Shown here: positions 33,940 to 45,921 of the stretch, in pieces
Position numbering within the stretch: position 1 is the first letter of the stretch
Layout of the letters: the number at the start of each line of letters is the position of its first letter
Assembly: GCA_037957365.1 (NCBI GenBank)
Contig: JARHVA010002424.1
Location: 248,001 to 312,000 of the forward strand
Length of the DNA stretch: 64,000 nucleotides
Source of the DNA: Torreya grandis
Taxonomy: Eukaryota > Streptophyta > Pinopsida > Cupressales > Taxaceae
Direction: 5' to 3'
Position numbers and translations under genes: made by a program
The notes under the pieces: generated by a model
Told to the model about the DNA's origin: nothing
The model's database searches: none
Seen by the model: only the letters and a program-made list of their open reading frames with translations

Positions 33940-35335
33940 ATGTCATTTGTCCATCCTAATCCCAATGTTCTCCATGTCACATGGGGAAATCATTTTGGTC
34001 CATTGGCTTCGACTCGATACAGTGAGTTATATTTAGGCTCAAGTAAGATACTTCTAATTTTTTCTAGAGAAAATTCACAATATTTAGATGATTATATCCT
34101 TACTTTCATAGTGTCCTATAACATCTTTTGAGTTATGCATGAATATATTTCTATGAGACTTTTTGTTGAAATTCTCAGTAAACCTCCTACTGAATGGTTC
34201 TATCACCTAGAAGATGGGTTCATTTTAAATTGGGACTCCTTGAATAACATGTTATTTTATAGATTCAAACCTACTATAGATGTGTGTGAATTTTTTTTAG
34301 ATTTCTTCTAAATTTAAAATCAAGAAGAAGAGTAGATGAGATATTTCATAGTATACTTTAGAAAATTATTGAGACTAATTCCTCAAGTTGATAAAACAAG
34401 TATTGATAAGTAACTTTGTGTCTTCATTGTCTCTCTAAATATAGAGATCCAATTCATATTAATGAGGAATAAACTAGATGATATAGAATATGCACAAAAA
34501 TAATCTATTGAAATTGAAGATGACATGATCCTATCTAGGGTGTTGAAGAAAGAAGTTTCAAAACATGATACAACTACTTTAAGTGGAAAATACATAGTGC
34601 AACTTGATATACTAAATATCCCTCAACATTTAGAATAGAGTTTTAGTATGAAAATTTATGATCAAGCTTGTTAGAATTTCAATAAAGAAAAATATAAAGT
34701 GTTTCATGTCTTGTATAATTGTTTCAATTTCACAATCATGGAAGAAAGTGAACAATTGAAAGAACAAAATATTAACCAAAAAACATATGAATAATTTAGC
34801 TTCCACCTTGGTAAAGAAGAGGAATTTCTACTTGTTTCATAAGATTTCTTGAACCTCATATTCTTAAGAGAAAATGAGTCATATGAAGGACAACTAATTA
34901 AACCATAAATAGAAAAGGATAATAATTCAAAATATAATTTTTTACTTTTTGAATAAGAATATAACATTGAACTAATTATTTGTAAATAATAAGATCCCTC
35001 ATATATTAGAATGGAAGATTCAATAGATAAAAGTGAAGAAAATAATTGTGGTTCTATTTTATGTTCCACTATAGAAGAGTTCTCTAAATGATTTGAATCT
35101 GAAGCAATCAAGCCTACACAAATTATATATCATATTCATTCCAAGTTTAAAATCAAATAACATATGAAGGGAAATAAAAAGGAATGTTACTCAATATTCA
35201 TTTCAAGTGAAATGGAAAATGTCAAGGTATAAGATATTAATGGAGATGATGATGATGATTCATTTGCTAATGAATTAGACTCTATCATGGGAAGTAATTT
35301 AATAATGAATATTTTCACTAAATTCACTCTAAAAT
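33940..35335 (+). pseudogene. Tat-like gypsy gag remnant
   Basis: After the PBS, the frame includes YLDDYILTFI, then VMHEYISMRLFVEIL and EWFYHLEDG with NWDSLNN, matching the gag core (hEdv.MRLF..tL.g.A..WfynL...sI..W). From about 34,560 to 35,110 a long, nearly open translation continues with LSGKYIVQLDI, NFNKEKYKVFHV, FHLGKEEEFL and DFLNLIFLRENE. It is acidic and charged and is probably the gag C-terminal or linker region. I do not see zinc fingers, protease or RT further on, so the element is truncated. Confidence 0.6.
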
Positions 35336-35338
35336 ATC

Positions 35339-35400
<62 letters not shown>
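35339..35400. repeat. ATT/TTA microsatellite, about 20 perfect units
   Basis: 62 bases of uninterrupted ATT repeat follow the acidic gag-like frame, which itself contains a short GAT run near 35,256. The perfection contrasts with the decayed surroundings and shows recent slippage. Confidence 0.95.
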
Positions 35401-35401
<1 letters not shown>

Positions 35402-37989
35402 TAGCTCAAACAAAATATATGCAATAAATTCTCTTTGATTTGGATCCTATATCCAACACAAATGCATTTGAATATCCTCAAGAAGACATTAAAAAATTCT
35501 AATATTTCCCATACTCATAAAAGATTATAAAACTTTCAATGATTCCATTTCAACACTTGAAGACACTATTGATATGTTCATTCATGATCATCTCAGTATG
35601 CATGGAAATTATAAGTTCATCCTCCTTTCACCTACTTGGTCATTTTTTCTAAACATGTTTCAGCCTCATGATTCAAACCCATTTTTATGAAAATATATGT
35701 ATTTCACGCAACTAGTTAATGGTTTTGTATAGTCCTTTTATTATTCTATCCTCCATGTAAATAGTTCTATTTTCCCTATTTTGGCTTGTTTTCATTTCCC
35801 ATCTCTATTTTGGTGTGTGTTGTTTTTAAATACATGAATTAGTTTACTTATTTTCCCCTCTTAATATATTATTATGTTTTACTCACACATGTCATAGTTA
35901 TGTTTTCTAACTAGAAAATATAAGTGGGAAACCATGATTTTCATGGATGTCAAAACAACCATTATTTTAGAGTGGGTAAAAGTATCACATTTTTAAGGGA
36001 TGTATGATCATTATTAGATGGTTCATTATTTACATTTGTATTTATTTGAATACCTACATTTAATCTAAATAATAAGAACATCTCCAATCTTTTGCCAAGT
36101 TGTATAGTTCAATATTTCTTCACATTTTATATGACATGTAGAAAATATCCTTGAAGCATTTCATCCAAGTGAATATCCAAGTTGGTTTATCTAACAGTGT
36201 ATTCAAATGATTCCATTTGCATTTTTTATCAAATTTGAGATGTATAGATTGTGTAAAATCAAGAGAATAATATAATAATAACATTCACTGATTTGGAACT
36301 ATTGGATTCTATAAACTTATTAAAAATAGAAAAAGTGTAATGAGAAATAATTACTTGGATGGAAATTATATTTAAAAGAGGAATCATAAGTTGAAACATG
36401 TTGTGTAGGGAGCTCCGGTGACTTGAATCAATAATCAAGAGCTAGATCTAGACTTGTAAAATAGTGTTGGGAAGAAAAAACTAGAGGGTGGCACTCTTTT
36501 CCAACATGTGGTGATCTTATCCACTTGTAGTCAGTAAATCAGGGTTTTTGGATTATTTATGTCTTCCTTTATAGACTCTATATCTAGTGTGGGATCTTAT
36601 GATCACTTGTAAAGACCACTATATGACTTAGTTTCCCTAAAAAAACCTAGTTCCTTGACATGTGAAGACTAATAAAAAATCAATGGGGAAAAAGGGGTCA
36701 CTATTTGAATTTGGGTGAGACCTCAATACTCCATGTGTGTAGTGTTGCGTACATAACAATAATCTTAAGAGGGATCAAATTTCATGTAGATATCCCATAC
36801 TATGGTGGTGTTTGAATAATTGGTTGAATATGTTATATGTTGATGTAATATTTATGTGATTAAGTGCCTTAACCATGACTTATGACCTTTTAAATGTGTT
36901 TAGAGTTGAGCTCTAGGCTACTAGGTTTGTATTCAATTAGAATTGGGAGAAATAGGTACATTACTCTCAATGTGTAATTATGATTATATGGATTTTCAAT
37001 GTGGAAGCTTCCCCATTGATAAATGGTTTGAAAAGTATTTATATAGTCATATATTTTAAATTCTTTTAAATGGGTCTCATTAGGTACAAAAGTCATCCTT
37101 CCTATAACTTTTGATTTTTCATAATTAATCATTATTAGGTGGGAAGATAACAAAGGGGGAATATACACTAGAGTGTTTCAATATAGTCTCCTAGGGAAAA
37201 AAAATCCAATAAGTATTTTCATCATGTTGAGGGTTAGTCAAGTTCTAAAGGATGTATAATGTTGATAATAATATGGATGAGTACATTTTAGGGTCATTTA
37301 TCAACTTAGAGGAGTATGCAAGGTGGTTAAAAGTGATCAAAAAGGTCCCTAAGATATATTTAGAGATAAGTGTGAAAGAGAGTGGTCACAAGTACATGAT
37401 TTTATCTTATGTTAATTTATGTGTCTATATTTTCCCCATTTTTTTCTAATAATGCAGCAAAGTGTAATTACTAGAGGAAAATGAAAAAGAGTGTGTACCT
37501 AAACTTACCTATGGAGAGGAGTCTTGGATGTAGGACACAATGTGTAAATATTATATATGCAATAACCTGCAATGAAACATATGTAATATCATTCTTTACT
37601 TAAGATGAATATCAAAAAGTGAAATATAATGAACTAGGGAGTGGCAAGGAACAAATACACCTGATGGAGCATGTGGACCATATGTTTTCCTCATGTAAAA
37701 TTGGTGATTATGGTGTATTTTACACTTTTATTTTCATTCAAGTTTAATAACTTGGATTAGATTTTGGATGCCCCAATCCTCATCAATAAGTAGGTGTGCT
37801 TGACTCCATCGTCGTATACCCAGAGTAGTAAAATAAAATTTGGATTCCATGTATGGATCTTAATAGACATTTATAGTTAAAAAATAGTACGAAATACTAG
37901 TTTAAATAGTGAATCAACCATTGCATATGGAATAAAGTTTAATTGTGGTGTAAAACTAGCATAAAACTAGTGCAAAACTAGAGAAAATA
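35401..37989. other. Anonymous AT-rich DNA between two facing gypsy remnants
   Basis: No domain is recognised. Open stretches at 36,890-37,168 (minus) and 37,252-37,449 (plus) lack motifs. Much of it may be the eroded bodies of the two flanking Tat-like elements. Confidence 0.35.
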
Positions 37990-38340
37990 CTAAGTAAAAT
38001 ATAGGTTTGGTGTATACAGTGTGGATAATGACATTAATTTATCATTCCATCTAAAATATTGATTCCAAAAAATTATCCATTCATAATTCATCCTAATTCA
38101 TAGTGCATCCATCTTTTAGGTGTCAAAACCACTTAGCAGCAGGTCCAGTGAGAGTGTCAACAAAAAGTCTCATCACAACATCTTTATGCATAACTCCAAA
38201 AATATTATAATATGTTATGAAATCCAATATATTATTATCTACATCTTGACCATATTTTCATAAAAATTTCAAAAATCTCTTCCTTAAACTTGAATGTAAT
38301 TCATTATACTGAAGCAATGCCAACAAATGAAAATGTTTCC
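37990..38340 (-). pseudogene. Minus-strand Tat-like gypsy gag fragment
   Basis: The minus strand at about 38,200-38,100 reads VMHKDVVMRLFVDTLTG then PAAKWF and HLKDG, the same gag landmark found on the plus strand near 34,150-34,250 (VMHEYISMRLFVEIL, EWFYHLEDG). It lies about 300 bp downstream (minus sense) of a PBS relic at 38,501-38,518. No pol was found further on. Confidence 0.65.
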
Positions 38341-38500
38341 ACATGAGACATAGAGAACATTGGGATTGGGGTGGATTAACACCATTTATTCAATAAAAAA
38401 TATGCATGCACTAGTTATTTCATCTTAAATGAGTTTAAAACTTACATTATATGGGATATTCCTTCAAATGTTTAAAAATCATGTGTGTAAAGCACCTCAT

Positions 38501-38518
38501 TCCCTAGCAGAGTCACCA
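38501..38518 (-). other. Tat/Ogre-type primer-binding-site relic, minus strand
   Basis: On the minus strand: TGGTGACTCTGCTAGGGA, 16 of 18 matches to TGGCGACTCTGCTGGGGA, both differences being transitions. The LTR should lie on its right, ending GCCAACA at about 38,522. Confidence 0.75.
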
Positions 38519-39840
38519 AAACATGTTGGCTAAAAAAATTGTCAAGGGCAAAAATGTAGACTTCCAATCAATAGCATGGGGAAAAAGATCATTCATTAGT
38601 TAAAAACATGGGACAAAATCTCTCTCTTATTAATAGGTATAACTATCTTTATTGAAAACCAAAAATAGAAAGAAAGAAAAGATTTATTCAAGTTATTTAT
38701 AGCAAAATTGTTTTCAATAGGGCTTTCATACTTTTAACCAAAAAATACAAAAAGGTGATAGAAAGGAAAGTGAGTGGAATCATGGAAAGTATTTTATAAA
38801 GATAAAATAAATTAATAAGGGATAATGGGATGATTCTATCTACATAAACATAAAGAGTTGTTAAAATAACCCCAGAGAAGAAGAAGGATAATTCTAGGTA
38901 GCTAAACAAAGAGATTCCCTAGAATAATCCAAGATTTGAGATTGTAATACACTAAACCTTTATCATAGAAATGATATAGGAAATACATTATGGGAATAAT
39001 AACATTATACATACACCAAGGATATTAGATAGAATTTAAAATAAATATATATACGAACCTTGTATTTCCCAATAAAAATAGACATAAGTTCTATTTTTAA
39101 TCCCACCAAGGCTTCACAATAGCAAGATTTCCTAATACAAATTAAACATAACTTTATACACTAAATAATTATGTACTCATTAACTATCTAATAATAAAAA
39201 ATTTAAATAATAATAATCAAAGTGGATTGGCATGCTCATGCACATCATTCGCCTGAAAGATTTGTGGCACAAAGTCTTGTAAATTATTTCTATATTGATC
39301 CTTCATGAGGTTGTATATACAGACTCCTTGTTTTCATCTTGAAAAAATTATTTCTATTGTTGAAAATATCCCCATTTTAATGGGATCAATACTCCAATTT
39401 ATAATTTATAATTGGTGTTTAAAATTAATAACCACCTTTTTTATATGTTTAAGGGCTTTTAAAAGTAAATTAACAAAATTGCACAACTTAAAACTTGTAA
39501 AAATATGTTGAGCAATTTGCCCAACTTGAAAAAGTGCTATGGAAAACTTGCACAACTTTTAAAATTCCATTAGCATTTTTTAATTAATATAAAATTACAA
39601 AAGTGTATTGACAAATTTTCATGACTTGTAAAAGTGACTTGATAGGTTTTCAAAATTTGACACTTATAAAAGGGACTTAGTAAATTTGCACGACATATAA
39701 ATGTGTAAATGTGTTATAACAAAAATTTACATATTGTATTATGAGAATGAATAAAAATATAAAATTTTGAATTGGATAAAATGTTATGGAGATCCATTCC
39801 TATTATTTTTATTCATCAATGATGATATGGACCTTTATTT
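38519..39840 (-). mobile_element. Probable 5' LTR region of the minus-strand Tat-like element
   Basis: Non-coding sequence directly upstream (minus sense) of the PBS. The outer LTR end is not visible and it may extend through the repeats at 39.8-40.6 kb. Open stretches at 38,697-38,909 and 39,305-39,511 carry no motif. Confidence 0.35.
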
Positions 39841-40590
39841 TTCACTTCTCAAGGAACTTCACTCTACTTCTATAATTGTGATGATTTCTTTGATTTTATA
39901 AGTTCAAAATGAAAATTTTCATCATGGATCCTTGAGTAAAAATTTTATTCATCAAATTATATTTATAATGCATTTAATGAGATCCATATCAAAGTTTTGA
40001 TTCAAAATTTATGTCCCAAGGGATATTGGACCCTATTTTGACATTTTATGCTTGTAGGGGTGGTGGATTTTGCCTTGTATATAAGTAGAAGTGTCAGATT
40101 CCACCATATCTATAATTAGATATGTTAGATTTTGAATTATTTACAAGCATAGGTTATAAATTACACCCTATTTACTTGAATATGTATTAGTATTTGCCTT
40201 GTGTGCTATTAAATATAGATGCAAACACTAAAAACTACAAGCTTTTCCTTATTTTCATAATTATGATATTCCCCATTAATTTTATAAGTCCAACCCGAAA
40301 TTTTCTCACCATAGGTCCTAAAGTTAAAATTTTATTCTTAACATTATCTTTATAATGCATTAAATGATAGATAAAATAGAGTCCAAATACAAACGTTATG
40401 GTTTGAGGGATATTAGACCCTATTTAGACATTTTCTTCTTGTTGAGGTGTCAAATTTTGACCCTTGTACTTGTAGGGGTGTCAGATTCAAACCCATATTC
40501 ATGAATGGGTGTCAGAATATAACAATAGTCTTGTAAGGGTGTCAAATTCTAACCCTTCTTCTTGTAATGGTGTCAAATTCCATCAAGCAA
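39841..40590. repeat. Two-copy tandem duplication, unit about 389 bp
   Basis: The sequence from about 39,841 to 40,229 recurs from about 40,230. Shared landmarks are TTTATAAGTTCAAAATGAAA / TTTATAAGTCCAACCCGAAA, TTTATAATGCATTAAATGA-like blocks, and GGGATATT(G/A)GACCCTATTT. Divergence is high, so the duplication is old. Confidence 0.6.
40438..40584. repeat. 31-bp tandem repeat, five copies
   Basis: Units start at 40,438, 40,469, 40,500, 40,530 and 40,561, with consensus near CTTGTAGGGGTGTCAAATTC. A related pair of 31-bp units lies at 40,051-40,112 in the upstream copy of the larger duplication. Confidence 0.75.
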
Positions 40591-42290
40591 AAGACTTATG
40601 AAATGTTTTTTTTTCTTCCTTGATTCTTATAGAACCTATTGAGGAACTTTATGAGGTAAGGAATTTAAATTTTGAGCAAGGAAGACTATATTAACCATTT
40701 TCATTACCTTTATTATACACCTATTACATATTTTAAATCTAGAATAATATTTGATTAACTATTCAAGTCTAGAATTGAAGCAAAATTGTGAAGAATTTTT
40801 CCTTAAATCATTTGTGAGTCATTAAACACTTTAACCTAATTTCCAATGACTTCATTTAAAAATTAATCACAATCACTTGACCTAATATCCAAATTCAATA
40901 TTCATGTACTCCTATCAACCAGTATTCATACCTTTATTTTGTATAAAATAATATTGGATCCAAAGAATGATAATAGGCTCATTTCAAGCCTTATTTTTCT
41001 ATCTTGTGTTTTTTCTGATATGAAGTCCATTCCATGTGCAGGGAGCACTTTTACTTTATTGATTATATCTTCCCTAATTAATTCTCCATGATACATATAA
41101 TGGTGGTAAACTTTTAAGTAGCTTTATCTAACATCAAGCTTATTTTTGTGACTATTTAGTAAGACTACCATCTATAAACTTATCTTTAAGTGTGGTACTT
41201 AGTTACAAGGAGTGGTCTATGAATTATAAGAATTTATCCTCCACAAATTTTTTAGATTTATATCTAAATTCAAAATATGAATAACTTAATAGTGATATCA
41301 AAGTTGATATCTCTTTAAACCTTGAAAGACCACTTGGATCTCACATGTAAGAATAATCTTCATGCCCTATACTACAAGTTTTATCCTTGAATTTATCCCC
41401 CTTTTTAGCTTGGATTCCATGATGACAAGATTATTATAATAAAATAATAGGAAATAATGAAACTAAAATAATTCCATACCTTAGGTTGCAATCAAAATGT
41501 TCACCTTATTCTACCAAAAGATAAATTATTGATATATCCTCGACAACCCCAACTTTGTGACTCAAAACTCTCAAACTAGGGATGACCAAAATATTCTCCT
41601 CAAATGCATATTCTCCATAATGTTTCTTTAAAAGCCACTAGATGTCTCACATTTAGAAGTTTGAAGGATAGTTCAGATCTTAGTATTTAGTTTCCTTCAC
41701 CTTGAAATATTTGCATTTAACAAGTTAAAAATTAAACAAACCAATACTTATCCATTGGGATATGGATTCGATGTCCATTTTTTGAAACATTTCCCATCCC
41801 CACCATTAAAACACTTATAATTATACATGAGAGTGTAATTTGAGGTTATATACACATAATATTTTTAAATTTATCTATTATTGATACTTTCTCTCTTATA
41901 ATAACCTATCGAATCTCAAAATCCCTAAGTGCATACCTTAAAGGGTACACTAGTAAATTTTTTGGTAGACATTTGGTGATTCCTAAGATTATTGGCCCCT
42001 ATACCACCACTTAAAACCAATAAAAGCTACTCTTATCTGATTCCCTAAACATTAAAACCTCACTTATACACTCCCCTAAGAAATTTACTACCCAAAATAT
42101 TCCCTACCTAAGCAAAAACCCCTTTTTACCACTTTTCCTACTATGTGTTTTAGGTTTAACACACATATTAAAACTCTATTAGCTCGAGCTGATATAGATC
42201 GAGACCTAACAACTCTATTTTCCTACCTAACAAAGTTGACTAGGATGACTTTGTTGGTTAAATTATTAGGAGGTTTTAGGGTTAATTCAT
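40591..42290. other. Anonymous AT-rich DNA, possible LTR U3
   Basis: No gene or structured repeat is visible. It leads up to the TATA-like site at 42,294. Confidence 0.35.
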
Positions 42291-42293
42291 GGC

Positions 42294-42300
42294 TATAAAT
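42294..42300 (+). promoter_or_regulatory. Candidate TATA box of an unassigned LTR
   Basis: GGCTATAAATACCCACTC is a strong plant TATA context, and the following 150 bases resemble an LTR R/U5 leader. No partner LTR or PBS was found, so promoter function is only a possibility. Confidence 0.35.
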
Positions 42301-44711
42301 ACCCACTCAACTTCATTTATAAAGATAGGATCATTCAATTACACATTATTATTACTCATAAATATGTTTATACAATCAATAAGAGGTTTCATTGCTTAGG
42401 TTTTTGCCTTGGAGAAGTAGCTCTTATCTTTTAGATGTCATAGATCAATAAGATAAGCCTTATAGCCTAGATATAATTTTTCATTGTGATCCTTACAAGC
42501 CATAACAATCTCTTGAAAAGTACCATTGGCCAAGGGAGAGATTGAGGCATGTCAGGTGCACTTCAACAAGGTAAGTATATTCCTAGCCCTTCATATTTTG
42601 ATAACTAGATATTGTAGAGATAATATATTAAATTATGTCTCTCTTTGCTTAGATTATTTTTATGTTATAGAATTTCATTTTCACGTTTATTATCATCCCC
42701 ATTTAGGCCACAAGCTTTGGTGAGCACTATATTAGCTTGCTTATTCATTTACTAAATTATCTTGTATGTTATTCAATAGATTAGCTTGTTTAATATTATT
42801 ACAATCATAAGACCTAGCTAGGGTTATCCCAAAATGGCATTTGACTACAGTTCTTAGAAACCTCTCCTTTAACATTATGTAATAATAAATCCCTTAGTGT
42901 AGGTTTAGCAAATCCATTATTGGTCATGACACGAATATAAATGTATTACCAAGAAGACTTGTTAGTTGATTAATTTATTCAAGCTTGAATATTATTGAGT
43001 AGGATAAATTATAGATCTATCTAGTTTTTCTTGTATACATTCTATTAAACCTAACATGAATCTAACCCTTGTATAATTTTTTTAATTTTTATTTACAAAT
43101 AAATGTATCAACCCTATCAACCTAGTTTAACACTCTATGTGTAGGTTTTCATACTTTATTGACCCATCTGTGTGCAGGTTTTTACAGCTTCATTGACCTA
43201 ATTGACCTATTTATGTCATATTTTTGTAGGTTTTCCAACTGAGGTGATCCTCTCAACCTTATTTGACCTCCTTCACATGGAATTTATAATACTAAAAACT
43301 AAATCGGTCTAATCAACCTAGTTTCTTTTTCTTCCTTTATCATTTAAACAAAATCAATCTATTCAACTCTCTTATTTTCTAGTTGATCAGATTGACATAG
43401 TTATATTTTTATAGTCATTTACCAAATTTTATTTCTATTAGGTTGGTTGGCTCAACTTTGCCTAAATGTTCTATCTTTCGCCTCTACAAGTTCATATTTT
43501 CACCTAGAAAACACAATTTAAAATAACTCAGCATTTTCAAGAAAACTACTACATCAACCTAGTCAACTTAGTATCATCTACCATGTTCACTCTAATTATA
43601 TTAGTAATTTAACTTTGTGAATTTTTAAGTAAATCTATTTTCCCTCTTTTTCAAAATTTAAATTTTAGTATTATATTTACCTATTTTTTAGTTCTATAAA
43701 ATTATACCTTTATGGTCAACTAAGTCAATCAACTCAACCTAGAAAACTAAGTTGACTTGCTCAACTATGTCCATTCTAACTTATCTTCCAATAAATTGAG
43801 TTGATTAACTCAACTTTATTCTATTATGTTTTTTTTGTACAAGTTGGTTGACCAAGGCACATTTGTTCTATGTATATTTCTTTTTATCTCAAATAAAGGG
43901 AATTAACCTACACTGATAGTAATTAAACTCAATTTAATTTTCAATTTGTTGCCTATTTATTTACTTTATAAAAACTACAAATTACATTTCAAAACTTTCA
44001 TTTTTTCTCTTATTGTTCACTTTGTTTAGCTTTCCCTATAAACTATGTACCAACAGTTTTAAAACTATTTAGATACTATCGTGAAGGGATAATTAATACT
44101 CTATTTATAGTCTTTGTTTATTTTTTATAGATATCATGGCATGAGGGGCTTATCCCAATACACATAATCATAGTACATAGTAAAACACAATCTTTAGTTT
44201 TTACCTACCTCCCAGTATTTTGTAAACACCTAGGATTTCCCTATTTATTAAACCTTAATAATCTATCCATTCATGTGTTTGTGTGGTGCATCGATTAGTG
44301 GTTAGTGCCAAGAAGCTACTTATAAATTACCCTTTAAACTAGGTTTAGTGGGTTATGGTAATGGCACTTCCTCCATAATCAATTCTCTAAAATATTGGGC
44401 TCACACTATTCAACACATCAGCAAGTATATTTGGAAGCCTACACGTTTAATCAAAACCTTTAGTATGACTTCTTGATCTTATTTCCAAATAATTAATTAG
44501 CTTCTACACTTAATTATTGCTACTTATTGATTATTTATTCTATGTTGTATTCTAATCTTGTATTAGCTAGTGTTGATTAAAGATTTGTGTTATGAATTAT
44601 AACTAGATTGACTAGTTTAACCTAGTCGTATGTGTGTTTTATTTCTCATTTTCTTTAATTACAATTAAATCATCTATATTTAAAGCATTTTAAATTTTTA
44701 CCAAATCAAAA
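42301..44711. other. Non-coding DNA rich in AACTCAACCTAGT-like words
   Basis: There are no genes; the frame 42,526-42,723 has no motif. From about 43.1 kb on, dispersed words such as GTTGACC, CTCAACCTAG and GTCAACT recur and grade into the regular repeat at 44,712. This suggests an older, more decayed extension of that array. Confidence 0.4.
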
Positions 44712-45110
44712 AATTCAATCAACTAGCTCGATCCAACCTATTCCAAATTGTTCTATATTTCCTTCCTACATAACTCAGTCAACCAATTCAATGTAATATA
44801 TTATAGACTATTTTATTTTCCTTGCATAATTCAGTCGACTAACTTGACCTAGTCTATTATAGACTATTATGTCTTTCCTTCCTATGGGACTCTATTGATC
44901 ATTTTGACCTAGTCTATTGTAGACTATTATGTTTTCCTTCCCATAGAACTCAATTAACCAACTCAACCCAGTCTATTCTAGACTATTCTATTTTTCCATC
45001 CTATAAAACTCAGTCGATCAGCTCAACCCAATCTTTTACAAATTTTTATATTTCATTTCTATCCAACTTCGTTGACAAGATCAACTTTGTATTTTTCAAA
45101 AAAATAACCT
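44712..45110. repeat. Tandem repeat of 56-60 bp, about seven copies
   Basis: Units start at 44,712, 44,772, 44,828, 44,888, 44,947, 45,007 and 45,065. Each begins near AACTCAGTCGACCA and contains CAACCTAGTCTATT, ATAGACTATT and a pyrimidine-rich TTTTCCTTCC end. Confidence 0.8.
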
Positions 45111-45531
45111 CTTAAATATTTCAACTCCCTCAATAAGTGTTTAACTAGATCATTTCATCATGCAACATCTATTTAATGATGCTATAAAGTAAAATCAAAC
45201 CAACATCATGAGTTTCACAAATCCTAATAAACTTCCTAAAACACATTTTTTTGGTAACTAACTTTAATCTTAGTAATATCCATGTTACCACTAGAACTAC
45301 CAATTATGGGACTCTTCCCTATGAAACCACCCTTAATCCTTTATTTATGTAAATGGTATATGATGAATGTTTCCTTGAATACACATATAAATGGTCCTCT
45401 TCATCAATGAAAATGCTTAGCATAGAGGTAAGGATCCTACAGTCATATATAACCTCATGATGGGACCTTATATTGGAGAGCCCCATTCCCCTTCACTTAG
45501 ATTTTCTATATGATTTGGGAAAGATCATTTT
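45111..45531. other. Unassigned AT-rich DNA
   Basis: Nothing recognisable lies between the tandem array and the Ser/Thr/Asn-rich frame. Confidence 0.4.
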
Positions 45532-45921
45532 ATGAATTCTACCATACCTTTACACTCTCTCATGCTTCCCTCTAATAGTATGACATCATCTACCATGTCT
45601 TCTTTCACCTCCATGGTAATTATTTCTACAAACATGTTAGGTATGACTTTTAGTCAGTCTACTCAAAACACCCACACTATTACCCAATTCCATAAAATTA
45701 CTAATACATCTAATTTTATTAGTAATTCTCACACCACTAGTGCATCTCCTACTACTATTGCATCTAAAACTCTTAATACCTTTTATAGTAATAACACATC
45801 CAATGTTACTTCTACTATTCAAAACACCATTCAAATTAATTATTTATTATTACAAACTCTCAATCAAATGGATACCTTTCAAACTAATAGTGCTAACCAA
45901 ACGATGCAAATGCAAAACTAG
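45532..45921 (+). CDS. Ser/Thr/Asn-rich hypothetical ORF, possibly a retroelement gag end
   Basis: A 129-codon open frame, the longest intact one outside the 49-55 kb composite apart from the gag-like minus shadow near 35 kb. It encodes a low-complexity protein dominated by Ser, Thr, Asn, Gln and Ile (for example NTSNFISNSHTTSASP and TLNQMDTFQTNSANQTMQMQ). No signal peptide, domain or catalytic motif is visible. After the stop the same frame continues with Pro-rich sequence (NPNAPSPPHTRKCIEPRF) broken by stops. The Gln/Asn/Thr-rich then Pro-rich composition is reminiscent of gypsy gag N-termini, but I cannot identify it. It may be non-coding. Confidence 0.25.
   Translation: MNSTIPLHSLMLPSNSMTSSTMSSFTSMVIISTNMLGMTFSQSTQNTHTITQFHKITNTSNFISNSHTTSASPTTIASKTLNTFYSNNTSNVTSTIQNTIQINYLLLQTLNQMDTFQTNSANQTMQMQN

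Noticed and set aside
34704..35111. 135-codon minus-strand open frame
   Set aside because: It is antisense to the acidic gag-like plus-strand translation, which has the family landmarks. The minus frame is a shadow.
35339..35400. ATT repeat as a functional element
   Set aside because: A perfect triplet microsatellite in AT-rich DNA is ordinary slippage; no sign of function.
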